This document shows, one piece after another, positions 34,619-45,178 of a stretch of DNA of 64,000 bases (position 1 is its first letter; each line of letters begins with the position of its first letter). The stretch spans positions 36,681,501 through 36,745,500 of the forward strand of contig NC_091020.1 of the NCBI RefSeq assembly GCF_041296385.1, written 5' to 3'. The notes under the pieces are model-generated. The model searched no databases and was not told the origin of the DNA. It saw nothing but the letters and a program-made list of their open reading frames with translations. This DNA is from Aphelocoma coerulescens. Taxonomy: Eukaryota > Chordata > Aves > Passeriformes > Corvidae. A program made the translations under genes and the position numbers.

Positions 34619-37271
34619 AAAGCACACAGGTTGTTGGTCTTTAAAGTTCTGAGTCTGCATCAGTTCCAAGTCTTCTTTCTATCTCCTTCACACTGTAGGA
34701 GAAAAAATATGCTATGAGATGAAAATGATTGGGCAAAGAAGGCAGAGAAATATGGTACACATTTAACAATAATATTTCTATATAGAATTCCATAGTGTAT
34801 TGAATCTATTTAATGAGTTTTCTAGATTAAGTACAAGTCTGGGGAATTTTTATTATAATGCCATATCCCACAAAAATATCTATGGTCCTGGGAGAACAGA
34901 CACCATGTTAATCTATTTCTTTAATGTTAGGTGATTAGGTAATAGCCTTTCTGCAGCAATGATTTTGACACTGTTACTCCTTGTGTAATTTAGTTAAAAA
35001 GTTCTGTTCCTCTAGGCCTTCTCCATCCCAGCCTCAGGGCACGGTAAAAAGGGTGAAAGTGCCAGTGGCTGTGCAACCTACAGGGTACAGACCAAATTTA
35101 TAGTATTCCCCACACTTAACTACATTGGGATATTTCTATTTTTATATATTTTGTATGCAGGCAGTTCATGAAGGGATGAAGAAGACCAGCTTAATGAGGA
35201 ATAGCCCCTGCTTTGCCAACCCACAGTTGTAAGAGGCCTGGACTCCTCGATTCTGTCGGGAGCTGTGGGGAGGCTTATCTGGACCCAGCCTCCCTCCAGC
35301 TGGTTTCCACACACACGGAGGAGTCACTGCCTGCCACCGTGACTCCACCTCAGTGTCCCACCACTGTGCTTTGCCACACAGGGCCTGAGATTTACTTATA
35401 GATTTGAGGAAAATCAAATTTCTAGAAAAATTTAGGTACAGAAAAAGAACTGGAATCATTATGCTGGGTTAGGAACCCTATGGAGACAGTAGGTTTGAAC
35501 TGATCACACGGACAGACACCCAAATTACATCATAGTTCTTGCTTGAAAGAAACCAAATTCTGAGAAACATGAAGTGGCTTAAATTATAAATTAGTTGCTT
35601 CCATGTGTGAATTATTTGCTCATGAGACTGGGAATTCCTTGTCATTTACCTTGTGAAAGCCTTGGGAAGGGGCCGGGGCACTCCCACAGATTCCTCACCA
35701 ACTGCTGCTGCCACCAGCAGCACCAAACCATGTCCTGGTGCCCCACCTGCAGGGGTCCAATCCCCATGTCCCTGCTCGTGGGACTGGCCGGACCCTCCAG
35801 GGCAGTGGGACCCCTCCGTGGCACCGTCCCCCAGCAGCTCCCACCCCGATTGCCCCTGTTGTGCACACAGTGGGGTCACGAAGCGGCCAGCCCTGCTGAG
35901 AGCTGTGCACCAAGATGCCTGAGAGTCCTCCACAGACATCCAACAACAATTTAGTAATTTAAAATGGCCAAAGGAGGGTTAATTCTTCTTATAATTAAAA
36001 TCAATGGCCATCTAAGAAGAGGGTTTTAAATCTTTTCATGGGGAAATTGCTCAGCAAAAATCCTTAATTCCCTTAGTGTGCCACCATGCATCTCACAGCC
36101 CCCCCATGGTTTTCTGGGTTTTTTTCTTTGTTTTTAGGGAATTGTTTGTTCTACTAGGTATAAATGGGCAATATAATAAACCCAGCTTTTCAAGAATTAG
36201 TATATAAATATTGTGATACCTGCCATGTGAATATATTCGTGCTCAACAAGCTCTGCTTTCTCCTGTGACTTTTTTCCACATGAATCCCATGACACTGTGG
36301 TCTTGGTGGTTTTTTCTTACTGTTTTATATGAAAGTGAGGGGTTGATACCACAGAGCAGAACTGGGCATTTCTTAACATCCCCTACAGTCCCTCTTTGTC
36401 TGCTTTCTGGTAGAATCAGCTGAAAGTCCTCAACTTTTCTTTGCACACTCTTTTCACACTTTACAAGAGCTGGAGGAAATGTTGCAGTTCACACCTTGTC
36501 TCACAGGTTGTTACTGGGTTCTAGGAGATTGTTATGCAAGAGAATGACCATTGGTTTGCTGTTTAGAGGTCCTGCTTTCTTTAATCTGTTCCATACATTT
36601 ATAAAATTTTCCATTTCACACCTTTCTGTACACACAACTTTTTGCAACAGAGACTAAACTTTAGCCAAGAGCAAACAGAGACAGCTCATCCCCAGACAGC
36701 AGAGGCCCAAATCCAACTGTAATAAGTTTTGAACGCTCTCAGCAGAAAATCAGGGTCAGAACTGCCCTGTTGCTCTGCCAGGAAATGGCCAGGTAGGAGC
36801 AAGGTAAAGGTGTTTGGCTTTGAAAGCCACGTGTCCTTACTCTTTTACTACGATGACAATGGTTTTTAGGTACTTTTTCACTTTTGTATCAACAAAAGAT
36901 CCAGGAGACAGAACTTCAGTTTCACCCACTGCCTTAGAGAGCAGGACAGGGAAAAGCCAAAGGTTTTCCTGTTCGTGCCAAGACTGTGTGTCTGGCGGCT
37001 GAGATGCCACTCTTGAAGCACGGAGCCCTGCCCACCCCAGGACAGATGGACAAAGGCTGCTCAGCCTGGGGGCACATTGCTTTGCCTCGAACATCCATGA
37101 CCTCATGAGCTTTCTCGAGGCTGAGAGGGTTCAGGCTGGGAACACCTGAAGCAAACCCAGGGGAGTCAGAGGAGCATTGCAGGGTCATTCACTAACGCTC
37201 TCCGTGCTGGCACACAGCCGCCGTGCCATGACACTGCCATCCCGACGGCTCCTGGTGACACTCCCCACACA

Positions 37272-37308
37272 CTGCTGTCCCTGCTGTCCCTGCTGTCCCT
37301 GCTGTCCC
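37272..37308 (+). repeat. 9-bp tandem repeat, four units
   Basis: CTGCTGTCC is repeated four times without change. On either strand it encodes a simple repeat in open frames; those frames are not genes. Confidence 0.95.
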
Positions 37309-37981
37309 AGTAGGAAAGCTGAGCTTGAAGGGGAACTGAAACCCACCATGGCAGCACCCCATTTATTGTTGTATTGGAATAAATTGCTACTCAATCCATA
37401 TTTCTATTGAACAAATAAATGGTGTTGCAGCCTTCCAACACCCCAGGCCCAACCTTTCCCAACTGCTGTTGCTTGGAATGTGGCTTCCTGCTCCCAAGGG
37501 TGAGCAGTGCTGGGAAAGGCACGTGTGGATTTCCCAGGCACTGTCCACCTTCCTGGCACCACTCATAAAGGGTAGCGGCCTCGTGATGAGCAGTCACTGT
37601 GCCCTCCTCCAGGAGCAGCTGCACCTCATTTATGTATGAAACACCCCAAACACAAAGTCTATACAATGCTTTAGGATTTCTCAAGGAGTGTTTGGAAGGT
37701 GTGACTCTTTATGAACTGTAAAAAGTAAATATTTGGATAGCATTTAGCAGGCCGGACGGATCTATCTGGGGATAAATCCTCATAAGGGAAAGAACTGTGA
37801 GAAGAGAATAAATATGAGAAACACAAAGAGCTGGAAGAATCTTTTATTCGGCAAAATGTTTCAAAATAGGAGCAGCAAACAGTTTGGGGGTAGGGCTCTT
37901 GTTTGGCTTCTACAATAGTACTTCGTTTGGCTGAAGTTTAAAAGGTCAAAACTCTCTGTTAATCTTTATTTGGTGAGTGAC

Positions 37982-38177
37982 AAACACTGAAAGAACCATC
38001 TTAAACACGTGTAGGTTTTGTTTTGCCTTGCCTGTTAAAGGAATTCTGGTAAGTTTCATTTGGAAATGTGTGTGACAACACTAAACACTGAAAGAACCAC
38101 CTTAAACATATGTAGGTTTCATTTTGCCTCGGCTGTTAGAGGCATTCCGGTAAGTTTCACTTGGAAATGTGTGTGAC
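37982..38177 (+). repeat. Two-copy tandem duplication, 101-bp unit
   Basis: AAACACTGAAAGAACC starts the first copy at 37982 and the second at 38083. The copies are collinear through GTAGGTTT, TTTTGCCT, GGTAAGTTTCA and TTGGAAATGTGTGTGAC with roughly ten substitutions and no clear indel. Both carry GGTAAGTTTCA-TTGGAAATG. The divergence indicates that the duplication is not recent. No coding capacity was seen. Confidence 0.93.
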
Positions 38178-38884
38178 CATACTGCAAAGGCAGACAGAGA
38201 TTAAAGACCCACAGAAACTGATGACAGCCCTGAGGCTGCTGTGAGAACACCTGTGGGATGCCTGATAAGAAACACAGCAGTATAATGGCAGAGCTAAGCT
38301 CTACTGAATGACACGGTTAGTCACAGTCTCAGAGGCCTTATGTGAGGCTCCAGGAAATGCAAGAACAGACATATCACTGCCCCTGACCCACAGTTTGGCT
38401 CCAGATCCCGCTGTGGGCAAACCACTGTGCCAGTAACCTCCCAGTGCTCATACAGTGACTTCTTGGATGGAAATATGTTTTAAAGGATGAAAAAACACTT
38501 ACCTCATCCCCCTCACTCATATTAGCTGCTTGTGAAGTCTCCAGAGCATCCACGTGCCTTGGATTGCCTGTGTCCAGTGACCGCAGCCACGGTGCGCCAG
38601 AGCTGGGCAGTAAGAAATGCCTCAGGATGCAGCTCCATTGGTGAGCAATTGTGTGGCACAAGTAAAATCATCCCCACCCCTGACCGGCAATGGGCTTTTG
38701 GCAATTTCTCTGCAACTGCCTGGACTTGAGAGTGACTGTGTCACAGTTACTGTGTAAACACCACACACACCCAGGTACGAGGGGACAAGGCAGCGTGTGG
38801 CTCTAGCTGCGTTATCCTGAAACACTCAGAAGGGAAGAATGGGGAAGGCGATATTAACTGTCCCTGTTGTGCATCAAATCTTTA

Positions 38885-39067
38885 CTGAAAGGGTGCTCAG
38901 GCCTTGGCAGGGGCTGCCCAGGGAGGTTTGGAGTCCCCATCCCTGGAGGTGTCCAATGAAGGTCTGGACATGACACTCAGTGCTCTGGGCTGGGGACAAG
39001 GTGGGGATTGGGCAAAGGCTGGACTCTTGGAGGTCTTTTTCAGCCTCAGTGATTCTGTTATTCTATG
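38885..39067 (+). mobile_element. CR1 LINE fragment, 3' end
   Basis: Sense CR1: GGGCTGCCCAGGGAGGTTTG, GAGTCCCCATCCCTGGAGGT, and a tail GTGATTCTGTTATTCTATGA. About 180 bases remain. It faces the minus-strand CR1 at 39788-39975, 720 bases away. Confidence 0.92.
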
Positions 39068-39787
39068 AAATACAGCTGACATAGCTGATGATGATTATCA
39101 GCGTGTACTTTTCTTATTGCTCAAGAGACTTTGGACACAGGCCCTTTATCAAGCTCTGTGTTGCTAAAAGAAGCCACCCTATTGAGCTGATGCCAGCAAC
39201 ACCTGGCTGAGAGCCGCTGGGTTATTGCTGGGTACCTGGGTCTGTCTCTCACATTAATATGCAGATGCTCACAGGCTGTTCAGGCACCACCTTCCTGGGG
39301 ATTATGTTCCGGTTCTCACAGAGTGCTCCGTGATACTTTATACAGGAAGCTGGACTCCTGAGATACTGCAGAAGTGCTGCAGAAGCAGTGCAGCTGCCTG
39401 CTGTTACAGGAGGGGATTTGTGAGTCCTCAGTTTTATTCCCACATGTATCAGTCCTATTCTTTAGGATCCCTTTACCTGCGGACTTTGTCACTGCATGGT
39501 GGCAAACCCTGACACAGCTGCCCAGGGCAGTGAAGGTGCAAACTTCACCATTTGCCCTTTCCCTGTTCACAGTGGAATAGTGCTGCTCCCCCAGCCTCAC
39601 CTCACTGCAGGAGCTGCTTGAGGCATCCATTGCCAAAGAACAGCAGCAGCGGCATCTCACTTCTGTAGCCTCAAGCAGCTGGAAAAAATAGAGCCTCACT
39701 GAAGACACCAGCCTGTGAGGTCCTTTCTGCCCTGATTTACTCCTGTACGCTCAGCATAACGTAAATCACATCCTACCCACTGCAAAA

Positions 39788-39975
39788 GCCACAGAATCAC
39801 AGAATGGTCAGAAGGGACCACCCCCCTGCCATGGGCAGGGGCACCTTCACCAGGTTGTTCAGTGTTCCACCCAATCTGGCCTTGAACATTTCCAGGTATG
39901 GGGCAGCCACGACCTCTTTGGACAACCTGTTCCAGTGCCTCACCACCCTCAAAGTGTACACTGTCCCTCCTGTAA
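39788..39975 (-). mobile_element. CR1 LINE fragment (minus strand)
   Basis: CCACAGAATCACAGAATGGT begins the copy, then CCCTGCCATGGGCAGGGGCA, CTTCACCAGGTTGTTCAG and GACAACCTGTTCCAGTGCCT, the reverse complement of CR1. Confidence 0.93.
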
Positions 39976-42900
39976 ATCACCCTGGCTGTAAGCACAGGAC
40001 AGCAACATCCAAACAGTTTCAGGCACACTGGGAAACATTGTGGTGCAGCTGGAAATTGTTTTTGAATAACAAATTCAGTAGCTATATTTTATTTATTTGT
40101 TTTAAAGCAGTGTTTTCAGTGCATAGCATGGACTGCCACTGGATTCAGTGCTTGTTGGGGTAAGGGACATCCACTCCAGGAAATACAAGGAAATACATCT
40201 GTGTCATAGACCTGATCAAATGGCAGCACCTTAAAAGAGAATTTTAAATAAAAGAAATGGCATTTGTAATGATTATAGAAAACAGTCCATGTCTGTCCGA
40301 AGTTACATTTGTCCTTGTTGCCTCCCCCCTCATGGCTGGGAGTGTGAGCGGATGCCGCTGGTCTCTGCCATCCTCCAGAGACAAAACAGGCAGCACCTGT
40401 GTGCTGGGCTGTGAACAGTTCCGGTGTGTATCACCTGTAATTTCAGTGTTAAACTGATCAGTTGTAGCTGCCCAGAATCACAGCAAAAGGCTTTAAATAC
40501 AAGTGGCACTGCAAGTGTGGGACACTGAGATGGGAGTTTCACTCTGAGGGAAAAATCTCAACAGCTCACAGGGACAATCCTTAGCGATACTTGAAGATAT
40601 TTAGGCTCCATGTCTAAGCAAAACCTGCAGACCATGGGCTCTGCTCTGCTGACTCCAGTGCCTCAGGGAGCCCCCTGCCCCCTAGGGCCCTCACAGTATT
40701 ACCGTGTTCACATCCAAACATCCAAGGTCTAAAAAATTGGTAGGAAAACCTCAGCTTAAGTTACTGCACAGCTCTTCCCTGTTGAGATGTTTGTGGCTTG
40801 AAATGGGCTTTCCACAAAACTGCCCATGTTATGGACCCAGGTAAGCACTTATATCCACAAATAATTTTAAGAACATTTATGACCAACTTAAGGATTTTGA
40901 AACTTGGATTTTGAGTCTTGGAGGCTTTGTTTCTGAGAGCCCAAGTCTGCAAGCCCAAAATTCAGCGGTACAAGTGAAGATAGTGAGAAGCCAGTGCTCT
41001 CAATTGGAAAGCTCCTTTACTGACCTGTAAAGGAGGTACAGGGATGGTCAGTGCTCACCTGGATGGATTTCAGACACTGCAGGTCCTATGCTTCCCAGAG
41101 AGCTGTCCTGGACAGTTATCGCAGGAGCTACAGACCATGAAGTTTCCTTTGTATGCAGAAAATATCTCATAATGGACAGCAGTAAGTTTCTGCTGAGAAA
41201 TATAGCTGAAGCTGTGTCCAGTTCAGAAATGGTTCAGAAGAATTTCAAATGACTTGAACCTAAATGAAGGACCTGCACCAGCTGTGAGAGCTGCAGGACT
41301 CAGCCTGACGCTTGTACCTGACATTGGCAACCTGTGGTCTGAGGCACAGAATAGACACTGAGCACCATATTGGAGGTTTTCTACTCTGGTTTCTGTGGCA
41401 CCAGCAACAAAGTCAATGGAGGGAGCAGATGCTAGAGCGGCCCTTCCTACCTCCCAAAGTGTGAAACAAAAAATGACAGTGAAAGCACTGTGACCATTTC
41501 CTTCATCTGTGTTTTGCAGCCTGGAAAGTACAAAATGGCCCATTTAACCAGTTGCTGGGAGGTCTCACAAATCTCACTAAGATCCCTCTCAGGGGGAGAG
41601 CAGAATCCATCCTTCAGGGTCAGAAAAGAGCTTTCAGGCAGTAAAACACAACATTGCGTTTGAAAAGTTAATCTGATGTAATTTGGGGGTTTTGTTGTTA
41701 TTCCTGCCCACATAAAAAGCTCCTCATAAAGATCTTTCTAATAAAAGCATAAGCCAATTAGTAGAGCCATAAAGGCAATGATGAAAGTAAGTCACACACG
41801 ATTATAGAGGGATTACATAACCGACATGTGAGCACTCCCTCCATCATCCCTTCGCAAGGGACAGGGAGCTGCAGCTCCAAGCACTGGCCTGGTGCTGCCA
41901 TGCTCCTGTTTTATTTTAGTAGGAAAAGCAGTGAAAATACTGCAACTTGGGTCAAAAACACAATAGCCCAAGCCTACAAGACAACCTTCTGTGGCACCTT
42001 TACAAGCGGTGACATTGTTTTCCAAGCTGTGCAATAAAAATCCATGGAGACGGTGATGTTGGGTACTTATCTGACCCTCAGGGTGATTTGAAAAATTCAG
42101 CCTCAAGACCATTTTTACCTCATTGTTGCAAAGCTACTTTGTAAAAACTAACCTGATTCTTGAGCTCTCTTGCTCAATCTTAGCATTCAAGGCAGGCACC
42201 AAGGCTGGAAATACTCAGACTACACTGTCTGGGTTTTAAGTACTGGAAAACGAGGAGCTGTGACAGGAAACATGAAGCAACCTCAGCCAGTAGTGGTATT
42301 TTCCCCACAGTAATGCACTGATCAGCTCCCACTGCCCTCCAGCTCTGGGTGGGGAGGAGGAGAAATATCTGACCTGCCTCTGACCCTTGAGCCCATGGGA
42401 CTCAGTTCAGGGTCATGCTGGGAATGCTGGAGCTGGTGCAGACACAGCTGGAGGCAGCCACAGCTCCTGCTCACTGAACAGATGGAAAGTGTCACTTTCA
42501 TACTTATTCCTATTTCCCCACCATTGTAGTGTACCATCCCCTTTTGAGAGTTATCCTTTGCAGTATGTGGAGGAAAGCATCAGCTCTACAGCACCCACTG
42601 AGGTTTAACATTCATGTGAGGACACGTAAGTCAGCCCTCACCTTTTATGAGCACTTCTACTTATGCTCGCTTCCATTGCCATGGGCAAACTTTATATTCA
42701 AACGGATTTGTCCAATTATTTTTTCCCACATAGCACAGGTACAGATCTTGCTCATCCAAATTTAGCAGGTACCAAAGTATCAGCACTGCCCAATGCAAAC
42801 CAGCTTATGTCCCCTCTACCCCTCCCCTCCATCTTCCATCACATTTGTACTGGATCCTGTAGCAACTCAGAATCCAGCTTCAATCCTTCCTGCCATGGGT

Positions 42901-44674
42901 CACCGCCGGAGCTGCCCAGGCCACATGTCTGGGCTGGTCCTGTCCCCTTTGCTTCTCTGTGGGGGTGTGGGATGTTCTGTCTGGCCTGTGCTTCCCCACA
43001 CAGAGCCACTGCTCTCAGGCACCATTGCACCTCACTCAGTGCTCAGCGTCCCTTGCTTTTGGAAACAGCTTCCACGATAATCCCCCGCTGGATAAAGCCC
43101 TTGAGAACTCATTTGAAAACACTTTATTATGTTGTGATACTTTATGTTCCTGTAAGCTTTTATCCGCTCCTGTCTCTGCAGGAGGTGTGGGATTCACAGC
43201 CATCAGCCCAGGCATTGGTCGGACACTGCTCCACTTGGGTGCAGCTGCAATACTCTCACACTGTAGAACTTCCTCTACTAAAGCAATTGGCAGAGTCCCT
43301 CCACATCGCAGCAGCGATTCCTCGCTGGGTTCTTTATATTCTATTTTCCTGTTCTTGAGCACTGCCAAACTTTTCACCTGGATGCCATATGGCTTGGGAT
43401 CCCTTCCAGCTGGGTGTAATCTGACACGGCTCCCTCCAGCATACCCTGGTTTTGATGTAATCGCTGCTGGCCGAAAGCTCTAAGACTGTGCCAAAAACAC
43501 AGCAGCAGCAGCGAAAGTTCCTTCCCCATTTTATTTTCTTTTTCCTTGTGTGTGAATATAACAAGGTACACCAGGATGGTGTTTTGGATCAGCTCACTTT
43601 TGACAGCTCTGATGGCTGCATCCACATAAGATCACCTTATCTACAGTGCAACTTTATGCAACAGTTGTCTCAGGAGCTGTACAAAACATTAGACAAGACT
43701 TTCCAGAGAAGTCCAGCACTGTTCCGTGTCTCTGCATTGCATCTATCTGTGTGCCACAGGTCACTGGCGTCAGTATCCCATGGATGAGGCAGAATTCCAA
43801 TATATTTTTTTTATTTCATTGTACATTTAATTTGTACCTTCTGACAAGGAAGGCTGGCGCTCAGGATCTGGCAGAGCTTTTGCCATTCCGGTCGCATCCC
43901 TGCCTGAGAAAGTTCGCCACAGAGGAGACTTGAGAGGACTGGCCCATCAGCTCAGCGTTCCCGCGCTCTGACCCTCGGCCAGCTCGGGCACGGGGTTTCC
44001 GCACGTCGTGTCCCTTGCTCCGATCAGTCGTGAGACACGGACGGTCACAGGGGATGTTTCACGCAAAGCAGCAGTGACTTATCTGTCATTTCTCTGGTTT
44101 CTTTAGCAAAGTTACCGAGCAGGTTCCTTCCGCAGCGGGGGTTGCCGTGAGCTGCGGAAGACTCTGGGGCACCCCCAGGCTCTGCGCGAACCCCTAGAGC
44201 CCAGCCCTCCGCGGGGCTGTTCGCTCCCGGGCCGAGCGGCGGGATGCTTGTCCAGCATCGCCAACAACCTAGTCGTCCCCTTGCGACAGAGCCCTATCGC
44301 GATGCTGCGCCGGGCCCTTCCCGGTGCCGGCACCGCTTCCCGCGAGCCTCGCTCGGCCGGTGGTACCGCCGGGGCTACGGCCGCCATCCCCACGGGGCGC
44401 CCCCGGGGACAACTCCCGGTTGCCCTGGGGAGCCGGCCCCCCGCGAGAGGCAGTGCCCGCCCCGCCGTGCCTCGTCCCGCGCCCCGGCGCCGGTAGGGCA
44501 GCGCCGCCGCTCGCAGGTGGGGGCCCAAGGGCCCCGCCCGGTCTTCGGGGAGCGGCCGCCGCGCCAAGCAGCGCCCGCCCGCGTCCTCCGTGCCGCGTCC
44601 CCCCCCGCCGCGGGGACGGCCGGGCCGCGGGACAGCGCTGCCGGCTGCGTGTGCGCGCCCCGCCGCGGGTGGCG

Positions 44675-44730
44675 TTGCCCTTTTAAGAGCGGCGCGAGGC
44701 GGCCGTGACGTCGCGCGCGCAGAGCGCTAT
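44675..44730 (+). promoter_or_regulatory. Candidate INPP5A core promoter elements
   Basis: A TATA-like AT patch, CCCTTTTAAGAG (44678-44689), stands out inside very GC-rich DNA. It is followed by the CRE-like octamer TGACGTCG (44706-44713), one base from the palindromic consensus TGACGTCA, and then a run of alternating CG/GC that resembles partial NRF1 sites. Several CCGCCC/GGGCGG-type Sp1 boxes lie between 44730 and 45016. A start site just downstream, roughly 44710-44760, would give a leader of about 350-400 bases. The start site itself is inferred from the motifs and is not observed. Confidence 0.5.
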
Positions 44731-44862
44731 CCCGGCGCGCCCGCCCGCCCGCACAGCCGGGAGCGGCGGCGGCACCGCGGAGCGCCCGGACCCGCCCCGG
44801 CACCGGCCCCGGCACCGGCCCCGCCGAGCCCCGCACCGCCCCGCCGGCACCGCCGCCCTGCC

Positions 44863-44943
44863 ATGCGCCGCGGCCCGGCGCCAGCCTCCGCCGGCGGGAG
44901 CCGTCCCGGCAGCAGCAGCAGCGCGGCGGCGGGCGAGCGCTGA
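44863..44943 (+). other. Upstream ORF 1 in the INPP5A leader
   Basis: A 26-codon ORF begins MRRGPAPASAGG and ends at a TGA (44941-44943), 160 bases before the INPP5A ATG and in a different frame. Its ATG has G at -3 but C at +4, a moderate context. It contains a short CAG run followed by GCG repeats. It would be in the mature leader only if transcription starts upstream of 44863, which the promoter motifs suggest. The peptide is low-complexity and unlikely to be functional; any effect would be on translation of the main frame. Confidence 0.45.
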
Positions 44944-44965
44944 GCCGCGGCCCCGCAGGGCGCGG

Positions 44966-45007
44966 ATGTTCGCGGGCTGCCTGCACCGGGAGCTCTCGCT
45001 GCGCTGA
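44966..45007 (+). other. Upstream ORF 2 in the INPP5A leader
   Basis: A 13-codon ORF, MFAGCLHRELSLR followed by TGA, is in the same frame as INPP5A and stops 96 bases before its ATG. The start context is weak (C at -3, T at +4). With the first uORF it forms a two-uORF leader that could lower or regulate INPP5A translation. The sequence shows it directly; function is inferred. Confidence 0.45.
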
Positions 45008-45103
45008 CGGGGCGGGCCCGGCGCCCCGCTCGCCGCAGCGCCCCGCGCCCGCCCCCGGGCTCCCCGCAGCGCCGCCGCTCCCGGCCGCGCTTCCGCCCGC
45101 GCC

Positions 45104-45178
45104 ATGGCGGGGAAGGCGGCCGCGGCCGGCGCCGGGGTGCTCCTGGTCACCGCCAACGTCGGGTCCCTCTTTGACGAC
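45104..45178 (+). CDS. INPP5A: INPP5A coding exon 1 (N-terminal 25 codons, partial gene)
   Basis: INPP5A is the type I inositol polyphosphate 5-phosphatase. It removes the 5-phosphate of Ins(1,4,5)P3 and Ins(1,3,4,5)P4 and so ends IP3/calcium signalling; the family enzyme is membrane-attached through a C-terminal CAAX lipid. Seen here: an ATG in strong context (G at -3, G at +4) opens a 25-codon frame starting MAGKAAAAGAG and ending VLLVTANVGSLFDD, which fits the vertebrate INPP5A N-terminus as I recall it. It stops at a consensus donor, GAC|GTAAGT, in phase 0, the position where I remember the human exon ending. An in-frame TGA at 45005-45007 and no intervening in-frame ATG make 45104 the natural start. 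The catalytic domain lies in later exons; exon 2, expected to begin PENLQKNW, is not found here. The exon lies in a CpG island. Identity is very likely; it rests on recalled family sequence. Confidence 0.93.

Larger units (their letters stand above)
34619..43949. other. Intergenic sequence upstream of the INPP5A island
   Basis: It contains the 9-bp repeat (37272), the 101-bp tandem duplication (37982-38177) and two CR1 fragments facing each other (38885, 39788). Overlapping + frames of 231 codons (42663-43358) and 174 codons (42959-43483) lie close to the promoter, but their translations look random and they are not called. No other gene was recognised. Confidence 0.6.
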
